In this document: piece by piece, positions 26,659 through 36,500 of the stretch
Layout of the letters: each line of letters opens with the position of its first letter
Numbering within the stretch: position 1 is the first letter of the stretch
Assembly (NCBI RefSeq): GCF_014268805.2
Contig: NZ_JABWRF020000003.1
Coordinates: 152,001 to 216,000 of the forward strand
Direction of reading: 5' to 3'
DNA from: Pseudomonas farsensis
GTDB lineage: Bacteria > Pseudomonadota > Gammaproteobacteria > Pseudomonadales > Pseudomonadaceae
Length of the DNA: 64,000 bases
Translations under genes and position numbers: made by a program
The notes under the pieces: model-generated
What the model saw: the letters and a program-made list of their open reading frames with translations, nothing else
Database searches by the model: none
What the model was told of the DNA's origin: nothing

Positions 26659-28036
26659 CAAAATGCTCCGTCGGCAGGTCGAGCATGGCGCCTGCTTCTT
26701 CTGGGGTAAGGTCGGATGCGCGCAGCCTGCCGAAGCCTGGCACGCGCGCATCGCGCAAATAAAGGTCGTAGCGGCCCGGGCTTCGGGCCAGCAGGGTCGC
26801 CGGGGCGACGTGGGCCGCAGCGCAGGAGCGCGGGCAGGCCGACAGGTGCACAGCGCCCGGAGTGCCCAGGCGCAGCTGGGCGGCCAGGGTCACGGCATCG
26901 GCCTTGGTGTCGGCCAAGCCCTTGGCGCAGCCGCTGGCGCCGGTGCAGGCGGTCACCTGCGCCAGCGGGTGGTCTGTCGCGCAGAGCATGCCCTGCGCGG
27001 CCAGCGCCTGCACGGCCTGGTCGGCCTGATGCGGCGCCAGCGAAGGGATAATCACACTCTGCCATGGGGTCAGGCGCAGGCTGCCATCGCCCCACTGGCG
27101 GGCAATCGCGGCCAGGGCGCGCAGCATGGCGGGGCTCAACCGGCCCAGGGGTGGGGCCACGCCCAGCGCGGTGCCCTGGTGCTGCGCCAATACGCCCAGC
27201 CATGGGCTGTGGGCCGCAACGCGCCGCCAGCCGGCAGGGGCGTCACTGAAGCGCACAGACAGCCCTTGGAGAAAACGCGCCACCGGGTAATCGGCCAGCA
27301 ACTGGCGCATGCGGGCTTGCTCCGGGGTCGCCAGGTCGAGAAAACCCTCAAGCACCGCACGCACCAACGCCAGGCCCTGCTCTGCCGGCACCATGCCCAG
27401 CGCCGGGCCATGCGCCGGGCAGCCGGCAAGGCCAAAGCACAGCCAGGTTTGCGCGCCTTGGCGAATGGCCGACAACCACAGGTCATGGGGGTGCTCGAGC
27501 ATTGCCAGGTGCTCACCCCCGTCGAGCTGGACGGCGAACTTGGCCGACAACTGATGCAGGCGCGGGGTGGTTTCGAGCAGGTGCAGAATCTGCCCGGCCA
27601 ATGGCTGGGTGTCGTACAGCATGCCCGCATCGAGCCCGGCCAGCGGGCTGAGCATCAGGTTGCGCACATCGTCGCCAGCGGCATCACGCGGGCCCAGGCC
27701 TGCCGCCAGCAGGTGCTCGATCAGCCCTGCGTGATCAGCGCCGATGCCGCGGATTTGCAGGTTGGCACGGTTGGTTGCCTCGATCACGCCCCCGGCGTAG
27801 CGCTCGGCGGCCAGGGCTACCGCTTCGGCTTGCTCGGCCAGCAGCCGCCCGCCGGCCAGTTTGATGCGGCAGATGCCGCCATCACGCGCTGCGACGATGC
27901 GCCACAACCCCGGGCAGGCCGAGGGGCGAGGCGAACGATCAGTGGGCTGGGCTTGCTTCAAAGGGGCATCCGGCAATCGTGAAAACGCGCTTGAGTATAG
28001 AAGGCGCGGTATTATGCCTGCTTTGTCCGGCGGCAT
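26651..28036 (-). CDS. cobG: Precorrin-3B synthase (CobG)
   Basis: Oxygen-dependent hydroxylase that prepares ring contraction in aerobic cobalamin synthesis. It has a sulfite/nitrite-reductase-like fold with a 4Fe-4S and a sirohaem-type site. The cysteine pattern CTGASGCAKGL ... SACPRSC is intact near the C-terminus. Conserved sequence begins at RPSACPGLWRIVAARDGGICRI. The start is uncertain: ATG 28036 gives 461 residues, while TTG 27976 gives 441 and better agrees with the conserved part and with a TATACT -10-like hexamer at 27994-27999. It is the first gene of cobG-H-I-J and divergent from cobL. Confidence 0.9.
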   Translation of the reverse strand: MPPDKAGIIPRLLYSSAFSRLPDAPLKQAQPTDRSPRPSACPGLWRIVAARDGGICRIKLAGGRLLAEQAEAVALAAERYAGGVIEATNRANLQIRGIGADHAGLIEHLLAAGLGPRDAAGDDVRNLMLSPLAGLDAGMLYDTQPLAGQILHLLETTPRLHQLSAKFAVQLDGGEHLAMLEHPHDLWLSAIRQGAQTWLCFGLAGCPAHGPALGMVPAEQGLALVRAVLEGFLDLATPEQARMRQLLADYPVARFLQGLSVRFSDAPAGWRRVAAHSPWLGVLAQHQGTALGVAPPLGRLSPAMLRALAAIARQWGDGSLRLTPWQSVIIPSLAPHQADQAVQALAAQGMLCATDHPLAQVTACTGASGCAKGLADTKADAVTLAAQLRLGTPGAVHLSACPRSCAAAHVAPATLLARSPGRYDLYLRDARVPGFGRLRASDLTPEEAGAMLDLPTEHFDD

Positions 28037-28111
28037 GAAAAGCCGGTGGTCGACGCATCGTGAAAACCTGCCCCTGCGGCGGCCCGATGCACACCCCATG
28101 ACGAGGAACAG

Positions 28112-29323
28112 ATGGCCCCCTGGCTGACAGTAATAGGCATCGGCGAAGACGGTTTCAGCGGCTTGGGCAAGCAGGCCCGGCGCGCCTTGCTGGCGGCCAC
28201 ACGGGTTTTCGGCAGCCCTCGCCAGTTGGCCCTGCTGCCACGCTGCATCGGCGGCGAACGCCTGCCATGGCCGCGCCCGTTCTCCCTCGAACCGGTGCTG
28301 GCCTTGCAGGGTGAGCCGGTGTGCGTGCTGGCCAGCGGCGACCCGATGTTCTACGGCGTGGGCGCAAGCCTTGCCCGGCACGTGCCCGCTGCTGCCATGC
28401 AGGTGCTGCCGATGCCGTCCTCATGTGCGCTTGCCGCCGCCCGCCTGGGCTGGGCATTGCAGGATGTGCAGGTGGTATCGCTGGTGGCGCGCCCGCTGGC
28501 GGTACTCAACGGCCATTTGTTCAGCGGCCTGCGCCTTTTGCTGCTGAGCAACGACGAACACAGCCCCGCTGCCATCGCCGCGCTGCTGTGCGAGCGGGGT
28601 TTCGGCCCGAGCCGGTTGCAGGTGTTCGAGCATCTGGGCGGCGCCGCTGAACGCCAGTTGGCGGGCACCGCCGAGGACTGGCCGCACGGCGATATCGCCG
28701 CGCTCAACCTGGTCGCCATCGACTGCCTGGCCGCGCCCAATGCATTGCGCCTGCCGCGTGTCGCCGGCCTGCCGGACAGCGCCTTTCTGCATGACGGGCA
28801 GCTGACCAAGCGCGATGTCCGCGCCATCACCCTGGCACGCCTGGCACCGCAGCCCGGCGAGGTGCTGTGGGACGTCGGCGCAGGCTGCGGCTCGATTGGC
28901 ATCGAGTGGATGCGCGCCCACCCCAGTTGCCGCACCCTCGCGATCGAGGCCGACGAAGGCCGCCAGGGGTTTATCGAACACAACCGCGATGCCCTTGGCG
29001 TACCGGGCCTGCAACTGATTCGCGGCAAGGCGCCACAGGCCCTGGAGGCGCTGGAGCAGCCCGATGCCGTGTTCATTGGCGGCGGCGTTACCCGCGAAGG
29101 CGTGCTCGGCCTGTGCTGGGAGCGCCTGCGCCCGGGTGGCCGGCTGGTGGCCAACGCCGTCACCTTGCAGAGCGAGGGGGTGCTTGCTCAGTTTCGCGAT
29201 GCCCACGGCGGTGAGCTGACCCGCATCCACATCGCCCACACCCAGCCGCTGGGCGCCTTCGACACCTGGCGCCAGGCCTTGCCGATCACCCTGCTCGAGG
29301 TGGTAAAACCCTTCGATGCGTGA
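28112..29323 (+). CDS. cobL: Precorrin-6Y C5,15-methyltransferase (decarboxylating)
   Basis: Two SAM domains in one 403-residue chain. The CbiE-like N-terminal half (LTVIGIGEDGFSGLG, VLASGDPMFYGVGASLAR) methylates C5. The CbiT-like C-terminal half (VGAGCGSIGIEWMRAHPSC, about residue 250-270) methylates C15 and decarboxylates. ACGAGGA lies before ATG 28112. It opens the plus-strand cobalamin operon and overlaps cbiD by 8 bp. Confidence 0.95.
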   Translation: MAPWLTVIGIGEDGFSGLGKQARRALLAATRVFGSPRQLALLPRCIGGERLPWPRPFSLEPVLALQGEPVCVLASGDPMFYGVGASLARHVPAAAMQVLPMPSSCALAAARLGWALQDVQVVSLVARPLAVLNGHLFSGLRLLLLSNDEHSPAAIAALLCERGFGPSRLQVFEHLGGAAERQLAGTAEDWPHGDIAALNLVAIDCLAAPNALRLPRVAGLPDSAFLHDGQLTKRDVRAITLARLAPQPGEVLWDVGAGCGSIGIEWMRAHPSCRTLAIEADEGRQGFIEHNRDALGVPGLQLIRGKAPQALEALEQPDAVFIGGGVTREGVLGLCWERLRPGGRLVANAVTLQSEGVLAQFRDAHGGELTRIHIAHTQPLGAFDTWRQALPITLLEVVKPFDA

Positions 29324-30410
29324 AGAAACCCGCGAACAGCCCGCGCCCCTGCGCAGCGGCCTGACCACCGGCAGTTGCGCCACCGCCACCAGCCTCGCGG
29401 CTGCACGCCTGCTGCTGACCGGCCAGCAGCACGACGCGGTCGCCATCACCCTGCCCAAGGGCAAGGTGGTGCAGATGCGCCTGGAGTTCTGCCGCCTGGC
29501 CGGCGAGCACGCCGAAGCCGGCACCCTCAAGGATGCCGGCGATGACCCCGACGTTACCCATGGCGCCTTGCTGTACAGCCAGGTGCGGCTGCTGGCCGAA
29601 CCCGGCGTGCGCTTTGTGGCTGGCGTCGGCGTTGGCACCGTAACCCGGCCGGGGCTGGTGCTGGGGGTGGGGGAGCCTGCGATCAACCCGGTGCCACGGC
29701 GGATGATCACCGAGCACCTGCAACAACTGGCCTGCGACTGTAGCTACAGCGGCGGCTTCGAGGTCACGGTGAACGTGCGCGACGGCGAAGCGCTGGCGCT
29801 GAAAACCATGAACCCGCGCTTGGGTATTCTCGGCGGGCTGTCGATTCTGGGCACCAGCGGCATCGTCCGGCCGTTCTCTTGCGCCGCCTACATTGCCTCG
29901 ATTCACCAAGGCATCGATGTGGCCCACACCAACGGCTACAGCCATATCGCTGCCTGCACCGGCAACGCCAGCGAGGACACCATGCGCCGTGTCTACGGCC
30001 TACCGGAAATCGCCCTGATCGAGATGGGCGATTTTGTCGGCGCCGTGCTCAAGCACGTGCGCAAGGTGCCGGTAGCGCGCCTGAGCCTGTGCGGCGGCTT
30101 CGGCAAAGTCAGCAAACTGGCCGCAGGCCACATGGACCTGCACAGCCGCCATTCCAGCATCGACCTGCCGCAATTGGCCGGCTGGGCTGCCGCCATCGGT
30201 GCCGATGCGGCGCTGCAACAGGCGATCATCGGCGCCAATACCAGCCAGCAGGCGTTGGCCTTGGCGCACGCAGCGGGCATCGCCCTGGGCGATGAAGTCT
30301 GCCGCCACGCCCTGGCCTTTGCCCGCAGCGTGGTGCCAGCGCAGGTACAGGTGGAGGTATTCGCCATCGACCGCCAGGGCGGCATTGTCGGCACGGCGGG
30401 CGTGACATGA
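29316..30410 (+). CDS. cbiD: Cobalt-precorrin-5B C1-methyltransferase (CbiD)
   Basis: Methylates C1 of the corrin ring. The 364 residues start with the family motif LRSGLTTGSCATAT and continue with ITLPKGKVVQMRLEF, GVGTVTRPGL and NPVPRRMI. CbiD is the anaerobic-pathway type enzyme, here in an otherwise aerobic (CobG-containing) set and taking the place of CobF; this combination is known for pseudomonads. Start overlaps cobL; its stop overlaps cobK by 4 bp. Confidence 0.95.
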   Translation: MREETREQPAPLRSGLTTGSCATATSLAAARLLLTGQQHDAVAITLPKGKVVQMRLEFCRLAGEHAEAGTLKDAGDDPDVTHGALLYSQVRLLAEPGVRFVAGVGVGTVTRPGLVLGVGEPAINPVPRRMITEHLQQLACDCSYSGGFEVTVNVRDGEALALKTMNPRLGILGGLSILGTSGIVRPFSCAAYIASIHQGIDVAHTNGYSHIAACTGNASEDTMRRVYGLPEIALIEMGDFVGAVLKHVRKVPVARLSLCGGFGKVSKLAAGHMDLHSRHSSIDLPQLAGWAAAIGADAALQQAIIGANTSQQALALAHAAGIALGDEVCRHALAFARSVVPAQVQVEVFAIDRQGGIVGTAGVT

Positions 30411-31135
30411 GCGGGCGCATCCTGTTGCTCGGTGGGGTGACCGAAGCGCTGGCCATCGCTCGCACGCTGGGGCCCCAGCACATTTACAGCCTGGCCGGCG
30501 TTGGCCGCGTGCCGCAGGACCTCACCTGCCAGGTACGGGTCGGCGGTTACGGCGGCGCCGAAGGCTTGGCGCACTTTCTGCGCGAGCAGCATATCGAGCT
30601 GCTGATCGATGCCACCCACCCTTATGCCGCGCAGATCAGCGCCAACGCCGCCCTGGCTGCGCGCAGCGCCGGCGTTGCCTGTTGGGCGCTGCACCGCCCG
30701 GCATGGCAACCGCAGCCGGGCGATGACTGGCGAGAGGTTGACGACTGGGCCTGCCTGATCGAAGCCCTGGCGCCCTTCCGCCGGCCGCTGTTCACGCTGG
30801 GGCGCGAGCCGTTGCAGCACCTGGACGAAATCCCGCCGCAGCAGTTCTGGACCCTGCGCGCCCTCGAAGCCTGCCCCGGCAACGCCCGCTGCGAGGTGAT
30901 CGGCGCCCGCGGCCCGTTCACCCTCGAAGGCGAACGCGCGCTCTTCGAACGCCGCCAGGTGGACGTGCTGATCAGCAAGAACAGTGGCAGCACGGCGACA
31001 GAACCCAAGCTTGAAGTGGCGCGTGAGCGCGGCGTGCCGGTGCTGGTTCTCAAGCGGCCGCAGTTGCCGGAGGTGGAGCGTACCTTTGATGAGCCAGCGG
31101 CATTGATAAGGGCCTTGGAGCAAGTCCAAGGCTGA
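30407..31135 (+). CDS. cobK: Precorrin-6A reductase
   Basis: NADPH-dependent reduction of precorrin-6A. The 242 residues show the Rossmann-like start (ILLLGGVTEALAIARTL), the conserved IDATHPYAAQISANA motif and VDVLISKNSGSTATEPKLE near the end. It overlaps cbiD as ATGA and is the last gene of the plus-strand cobalamin operon. Confidence 0.95.
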   Translation: MSGRILLLGGVTEALAIARTLGPQHIYSLAGVGRVPQDLTCQVRVGGYGGAEGLAHFLREQHIELLIDATHPYAAQISANAALAARSAGVACWALHRPAWQPQPGDDWREVDDWACLIEALAPFRRPLFTLGREPLQHLDEIPPQQFWTLRALEACPGNARCEVIGARGPFTLEGERALFERRQVDVLISKNSGSTATEPKLEVARERGVPVLVLKRPQLPEVERTFDEPAALIRALEQVQG

Positions 31136-31154
31136 AGGGTGGCGGTATATCCCA

Positions 31155-31182
31155 TTGACATATCCAGCCCGTATCATAAACT
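31155..31182 (+). promoter_or_regulatory. Candidate sigma-70 promoter of the toxin-antitoxin pair
   Basis: A perfect -35 TTGACA (31155-31160) is separated by 16 bp from TAAACT (31177-31182). GGTATAT (31144-31150) and ATATCC (31160-31165) form an imperfect dyad around the -35 that could bind the antitoxin. Confidence 0.6.
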
Positions 31183-31217
31183 TCGGACATACTTTTGCGC
31201 TTTAACGGAGACCGATC

Positions 31218-31448
31218 ATGGAGCAAGGTGCAATCTTCAAAAGCAACCGTAGCCAGGCCATCCGCATGCCAAAGGCGCTCGCCCTACCCGATAACGTGAC
31301 CCGCGTGGATATCATCGCCATTGGGCGCACCCGTGTCATCTCGCCTGCAGGCGAAGCGTGGGACAGCTGGTTCGAGGGTGACGACGTCACTGCAGACTAC
31401 ATGGCCAGCCGCGATCAACCTGCCGATCAGGAGCGAGAAGGGTTCTGA
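31218..31448 (+). CDS. vapB: VapB-type antitoxin
   Basis: A 76-residue protein with an AbrB/MazE-like swapped-hairpin N-terminus (GAIFKSNRSQAIRMPKALALP). The SNRSQAIRMPK stretch is typical of VapB DNA-binding domains. A C-terminal acidic tail (WFEGDDVTADYMASRDQPADQE) would cap the toxin. ACGGAG precedes the ATG. It overlaps the toxin gene by one base (TGATG), the classical antitoxin-first arrangement. Confidence 0.9.
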   Translation: MEQGAIFKSNRSQAIRMPKALALPDNVTRVDIIAIGRTRVISPAGEAWDSWFEGDDVTADYMASRDQPADQEREGF

Positions 31449-31846
31449 TGCTCAAGTACATGCTTGACACCAATATCTGCATTTACACCATCAAGAGCAA
31501 ACCCCAGCAGGTTCGCGATGCTTTCAACCGCCACCATGGGCAACTGGCCATAAGCACAGTGACGCTGATGGAGCTGGTCTACGGCGCCGAAAAGTCCGCC
31601 GCGCCAGCACGCAATCTTGCGGTGGTTGAAGGCTTTGCGGCACGGCTGGAGGTCCTCGACTATGACCAATCGGGGGCCGCACACACGGCACAACTGCGCG
31701 CCGAACTGGCAAAGGCAGGAACACCCATTGGCCCCTATGACCAGATGATCGCCGGCCATGCCAGGGCGCTCGGTCTTGTTCTGGTCACAAATAACCTGCG
31801 CGAATTTCAGCGCGTGCCGGGCCTGCGTGTGGAGGACTGGCTCTAA
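31448..31846 (+). CDS. vapC: VapC-type PIN-domain ribonuclease toxin
   Basis: A 132-residue PIN domain with the acidic active site seen as Asp7 (MLDTN), Glu42 (TLMELVYG) and Asp98 (GPYDQMIAGHA), plus TNN at about 114-116. PIN toxins cleave RNA, often initiator tRNA or rRNA loops; the target here is unknown. Coupled to the antitoxin by overlap. The pair sits between the cobalamin operon and nfeD and is the only clearly accessory module in the window. Confidence 0.92.
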   Translation: MLKYMLDTNICIYTIKSKPQQVRDAFNRHHGQLAISTVTLMELVYGAEKSAAPARNLAVVEGFAARLEVLDYDQSGAAHTAQLRAELAKAGTPIGPYDQMIAGHARALGLVLVTNNLREFQRVPGLRVEDWL

Positions 31847-31950
31847 CTGCCCGCGCTGGCAAGCCGCGCAATCTCGTAAGACAAGCCTGATGGCCTAGGG
31901 CCTTGCTCTTGGCGTAAACTCAGCGCCCCTCAACTGGAAGGCCCACCCAT

Positions 31951-32385
31951 ATGGAAATGCAATGGTGGATCTGGCTCGTCTTCGGCGTAGCCCTGATCTT
32001 GCTGGAACTGGTCCTGCCCACGTTCTTCATTCTCTGGTTCGGCATCGGTGCCGTGCTGGTGTCGCTGGTCGCTCTGCTCGCCCCAAGCCTGCAACTGGAT
32101 ATGCAGGGTTTGCTGTGGATCGTGTTCTCCTCGATCACCACCGTGGTGTGGTTCAAGGTGTTCCGCAAAAAGCCGGATGTGCGCTGGACCGCCGACAGCG
32201 TGATTGGCGAAGTCGGCCTGCTGACTGCCAGTGTCTCGCCGTTCCAGAAAGGCCGCGTGCGTTTCCAGAAACCGATACTTGGCAACGAAGAATGGATTTG
32301 TGTCGCCGATAGCGACATAGCCGCCGGCCAGCGCGTGCGCCTGGCCGCCGTAGAAGGCAATACTGCCCGCGTTACCCCCGCCTGA
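31951..32385 (+). CDS. NfeD-like membrane protein
   Basis: A 144-residue protein with two or three hydrophobic segments (WIWLVFGVALILLELVLPTFFILWF, IGAVLVSLVALLAP, GLLWIVFSSITTVVWF) and a C-terminal OB-fold-type domain (IGEVGLLTASVSPFQKGRVRF). This is the short NfeD form that partners stomatin-like proteins. GGAAGG at 31936 serves the ATG. It lies 27 bp before the SPFH gene, equivalent to ybbJ-qmcA in enterics. Confidence 0.9.
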   Translation: MEMQWWIWLVFGVALILLELVLPTFFILWFGIGAVLVSLVALLAPSLQLDMQGLLWIVFSSITTVVWFKVFRKKPDVRWTADSVIGEVGLLTASVSPFQKGRVRFQKPILGNEEWICVADSDIAAGQRVRLAAVEGNTARVTPA

Positions 32386-32412
32386 ACCCCGTACTGACAG
32401 GAAGTTGCATAC

Positions 32413-33267
32413 ATGAACACCCTTATCATCGTCGGCACCCTCGCCGCTTTCGTCTTGATCACCGTCTTCAAAGGCGTACGCATCGTGCCCCAGGGCGAGG
32501 AGTGGATCGTCGAGCGCCTGGGCCGCTACCACAGCACCCTCAAGCCAGGCCTGAACATCGTCATCCCGTACATGGATGTTGTGGCCTACCGCCTGCCGAC
32601 CAAGGACATCATCCTGGATGTGCAGCAACAGGAAATCATCACCAAGGACAACGCGGTGATCGTCGCCAACGCCCTGTGCTTTGCCAAGGTGGTCGACCCG
32701 CAGAAGGCCTCTTACGGGGTGCAGAACTTCTCGTTCGCCGTTACCAGCCTGACCATGACCTCGCTGCGCGCAATCGTCGGCGCCATGGAACTCGATGAAG
32801 CGCTGTCGAGCCGCGAGCAGATCAAGGCACGCCTGCGCGAGGCAATGTCCGAGCAGACCGAAGACTGGGGCGTGACTGTGCGCTCGGTTGAAATCCAGGA
32901 CATCAAGCCATCGCCAAGCATGCAGGTGGCCATGGAACGCCAGGCCGCCGCCGAGCGTGAACGTAAAGCCGAAGTGACCCGTGCCGAAGGCGCCAAGCAG
33001 GCCGCCGTTCTGGAAGCTGAAGCACGCCTGCAGTCGGCGCGGCTCGATGCCGAGGCGCAGATCAGCCTGGCGCAAGCTTCGGCGCGCGCCATCTCGCTGG
33101 TCAAGGATGCGGTAGGCAGCGAGACCGTGCCGGCCATGTACCTGCTGGGTGAGCGTTATATCGGTGCCATGGAGAGCCTGGCCAGCAGCGACAACGCCAA
33201 GGTCGTGGTATTGCCTGCTGACCTGCAGGAAACCGTGCGCGGCTTGATGGGCCGCGGCAAGGCCTGA
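32413..33267 (+). CDS. qmcA: SPFH/stomatin-like protein (QmcA type)
   Basis: A 284-residue band-7 protein: one N-terminal membrane anchor (TLIIVGTLAAFVLITVFKG), the SPFH domain (RIVPQGEEWIVERLGRYHSTLKPGLN, KDIILDVQQQEIITKDNAVI), then an Ala/Glu-rich coiled coil (about 170-225: RQAAAERERKAEVTRAEGAKQ). Such proteins form large membrane rings linked to microdomains and protease control. Paired with the NfeD gene upstream, which supports a joint role. Confidence 0.92.
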   Translation: MNTLIIVGTLAAFVLITVFKGVRIVPQGEEWIVERLGRYHSTLKPGLNIVIPYMDVVAYRLPTKDIILDVQQQEIITKDNAVIVANALCFAKVVDPQKASYGVQNFSFAVTSLTMTSLRAIVGAMELDEALSSREQIKARLREAMSEQTEDWGVTVRSVEIQDIKPSPSMQVAMERQAAAERERKAEVTRAEGAKQAAVLEAEARLQSARLDAEAQISLAQASARAISLVKDAVGSETVPAMYLLGERYIGAMESLASSDNAKVVVLPADLQETVRGLMGRGKA

Positions 33268-33291
33268 TGCCGGCCACCGTTCTGAGCACGC

Positions 33292-33583
33292 TTGCACCGG
33301 CCTCATCGCAGGCTGTCGCCAGCTCCCACAGGTTCAAGGCAAGGCCTTGATATTGCGACTGTGCGCGGTCTCTGTGGGAGATCACCCAGCCCTTCGGGGC
33401 TGCGCTGTCGCGCAGAGAACTGGGCACCGTGGGAGCGGGCTTGACCCGCGATACCGGCGTAGCCGGTGCCATCCATCGCGGTGGTTCGGCATTCCGAGCA
33501 AGCCCGCTCCCACGTTTCCATTAAAATCAGTTAGTTAGCGTTTGTTCTATGGGAGCTGGCGCCAGCCTGCGATGGGGCCCTGG
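33292..33583. repeat. Composite intergenic repeat with REP pair between qmcA and mexW
   Basis: The gene-free gap 33268-33594 starts with TTGCACCGGCCTCATCGCAG, the same end seen at 22612, and finishes with an imperfect complement CCTGCGATGGGGCCCTGG at 33566-33583. Inside lies a REP pair (GTGGGAGCGGGCTTGACCCG at 33429 and its complement ending at 33513) and a TGTGGGAGAT module near 33374. No gene seen. Because qmcA and mexW converge here, it may end both transcripts. Confidence 0.75.
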
Positions 33584-33594
33584 CAGCAAACCCA

Positions 33595-36500
33595 TCAGCC
33601 AATGCCAGGCTCGCCTGCAGTGCGCCCCCGATGTGCTAGCAGCGTATACACACAAGGCAACACAAACAGCGTGAACAACGTCCCGATCGACATCCCCGTA
33701 GCAATCACCACGCCGATATCGAACCTGCTCACCGCCCCCGCACCGCTGGCCAGAATCAGCGGCACCATGCCGAATACCATGGCGGCGGTCGTCATCAGTA
33801 CCGGCCGCAAGCGAATCGCTGCCGCTTCTTCGATGGCCGCACGTACCTCAAGGCCCTTCTCTTCACGCAGTTGATTGGCGAACTCGACGATCAGAATGCC
33901 GTGCTTGGTAATCAGCCCGATCAACGTCACCAGCCCCACTTGGGTGTAGATGTTCATGCTCGACACCCCGAGGAACAACGGCAGCAAGGCCCCGCAGATC
34001 GACAGCGGTACCGTGACCAGAATCACCAGCGGGTCGCGGAAGCTCTCGAATTGCGCCGCCAGCACCAGAAAGATCATCGCCAGGGCCAGGCCAAAGGTCA
34101 TCCACAGCGCACTGCCTTCCTGCACGAATTGCCGTGCCGTGCCGGCATAGTCGATGGAGAACCCTTCCGGCGCCTCCTCGCGCGCGATGCTGCGCACGGT
34201 CTCCAGGGCTTCGCCCATGCTGACCAGCGGGAAACCTTGGATGATCGCCGAATTGAGCTGCTGAAACTGGTTGAGTTGCCGTGGCCGGGCGCGGTCACTG
34301 AGGGTAATCAGCGTCGACAGCGGCAACAGCTGGCCCTGTTCGTTTTTCACGTAGTAGCTGTTCAGCCAGCCGGGGTTGGCGCGGTATGGCCGCTCAACCT
34401 GGGCAATCACTTTGTAGCTGCAGCCCTCCAGGGTGAAACGGTTGATTTCCGCCTCGCCCAGCAGCGTGGCCAACGTGCTGCCGAGGGTATCCATCGAAAC
34501 GCCCATCTGTGCGGCCTTGGCGCGGTCGATGTCGATCATGACCTCAGGCTTGTCGAAGGCAAGGTCGATATCCAGAAAGGCGAACTTGCCCGAGGCCTGG
34601 GCGCGTTCCTTGATGCGCTGGGTCACCTCAAGCAGCGCCGGGTAGTCGCCTGCAGTATTGATCACGAACTGGAACGGCAGGCCTTCGCCGGTGCCCGGCA
34701 GTGACGGCAGGTTGAAACCGAACACCTGCAGCCCGCCAATCTGCTCAAGCTGCGCCTGCACTTGTGGCAGCAGCTCCATTTGCGTGCGCTCACGCTCGTT
34801 CCAGGGCTTGAGCAGAAAACCACCGATGCCGCTCTGCACGCCGTTGAACCCGTTGATCTGGAACGAAGAGTAGTACTCGGGGAAGCGCTTGAAAATAGGG
34901 GTGAACTGGTCGGTGTAGGCGTTCAGGTAGTCCAGGTTGGCGGTCTGCGGCGCGCTGCTGATCATGAAGATCACCCCCTGGTCTTCATCCGGCGCCAGTT
35001 CGTTGCGGGTGAACATCAGCAACACCGGGATCAGGCACAGGATCAACGCGGCGAACACCAGCACTACCGGGCGGCTGTTCAGCGTGCCGTGCAGCAGCCG
35101 CTGGTAGCGGCCCTTTAGGCTGTCGAAAACGCGGTCCAGGCGGTGTGCCAGGCCGTGGTCGGACTGCTCCGGGCGCAACAGCAGGGCGCACATCATCGGC
35201 GACAGGGTCAGCGCCACGATGCCGGAAATCACCACCGCGCCCGCCAGGGTCAGGGCGAACTCCTTGAACAGCGCACCGGTGAGCCCGGTCAGAAAACCGA
35301 TGGGCGCATACACCGCAGCCAGTGTGATGGTCATCGACACCACCGGCACGGCAATTTCCCGGGCGCCGTGCAGCGCGGCCTCCAAGGGTGGCTCGCCCTC
35401 CTCGATATGGCGGTGGATGTTCTCCACCACCACGATGGCGTCGTCCACCACCAGGCCGATAGCCAGCACCATGGCCAGCAACGTCAGCAGGTTCAGCGAA
35501 TAGCCCATCATCTGCATGAAGAACAGCACGCCGATCATCGACAGCGGAATGGTCACCACCGGGATCAGCACCGAGCGCAGCGCGCCGAGGAACAGGAACA
35601 CCACCACAATAACGATGAGCACGGCCTCGCCGAGGGTCTTGATGACCTCGTCGATGGAGGCCTGGATGAACAGCGTGGCGTCGTAGGCAATCGACACTTT
35701 CAGGCTCGACGGCAGCTGTTCTTCCAGTTGCGGCATGATCCGCCGCACTTCCTTGATCACCTCCAGCGGGTTGGCGGCCGGAGTGGCCTTGATGCCGATG
35801 TACACCGACGGCGTGCCGTCGAACGAGCTGACCGTGTCGTAGTTTTCGGCGCCCATTTCTATGCGTGCTACATCGCCCAGCAACACGCGGCTGTCGCCGC
35901 GGGTCTTGACCGGTAGCGCGGCGAACGCCTCGGCGGATTTCAGCTCGGTGGTGGCGTTGACGCTGGTGACCACGTACTCGCCTTTGACCTCGCCGGCGGC
36001 GGCAAGGAAGTTGTAACGGCGCACTGCATCGGTGACATCCAGCGCCGACAGGCCGAAGCCTGCAAGCTTTACCGGGTCGATCCAGATGCGCATGGCAAAC
36101 ACCTGGTTGCCGAGAATCTCTGCCTCGGCCATGCCGGGCAGGGTGGCAAGCTTGGGCTGGATCACCCGCGACAGGTAATCGGTGATCTGCGGGTTGCTCA
36201 TTTCGGTGCTGTAGAAACTGACGTACATCAGCGCCGAAGCATCGGCAGCCTCTTTGCTCAGCACGGGGTCTTCGGCGTTTTGCGGCAGTTTGTTGCGCAC
36301 CTCGTTGGCCTTGGCCAGCAGTTGCGTGAACAGGCGGTCGCTGTCGGCGCCGACCCGTGCGTAGACCGAAATCACCGAAAAATTCTGCCGGCTTACCGAG
36401 GTCATGTAGTCGATGCCGTCTGCACTGGCCAGGCTCTGTTGCAGTGGCTGGGTGATATAGCCCTGGATGGTTTCGGCGTTGGCGCCGGGGTAGGCGGTGG

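Noticed and set aside
26659..26751. N-terminal extension of cobH
   Set aside because: It lies wholly inside cobG, and CobH proteins normally start near the MIDYIRDGQEIY position.
27976..28111. Cobalamin riboswitch in front of cobG or cobL
   Set aside because: The gap is too short and no B12-box-like sequence was recognised on either strand.
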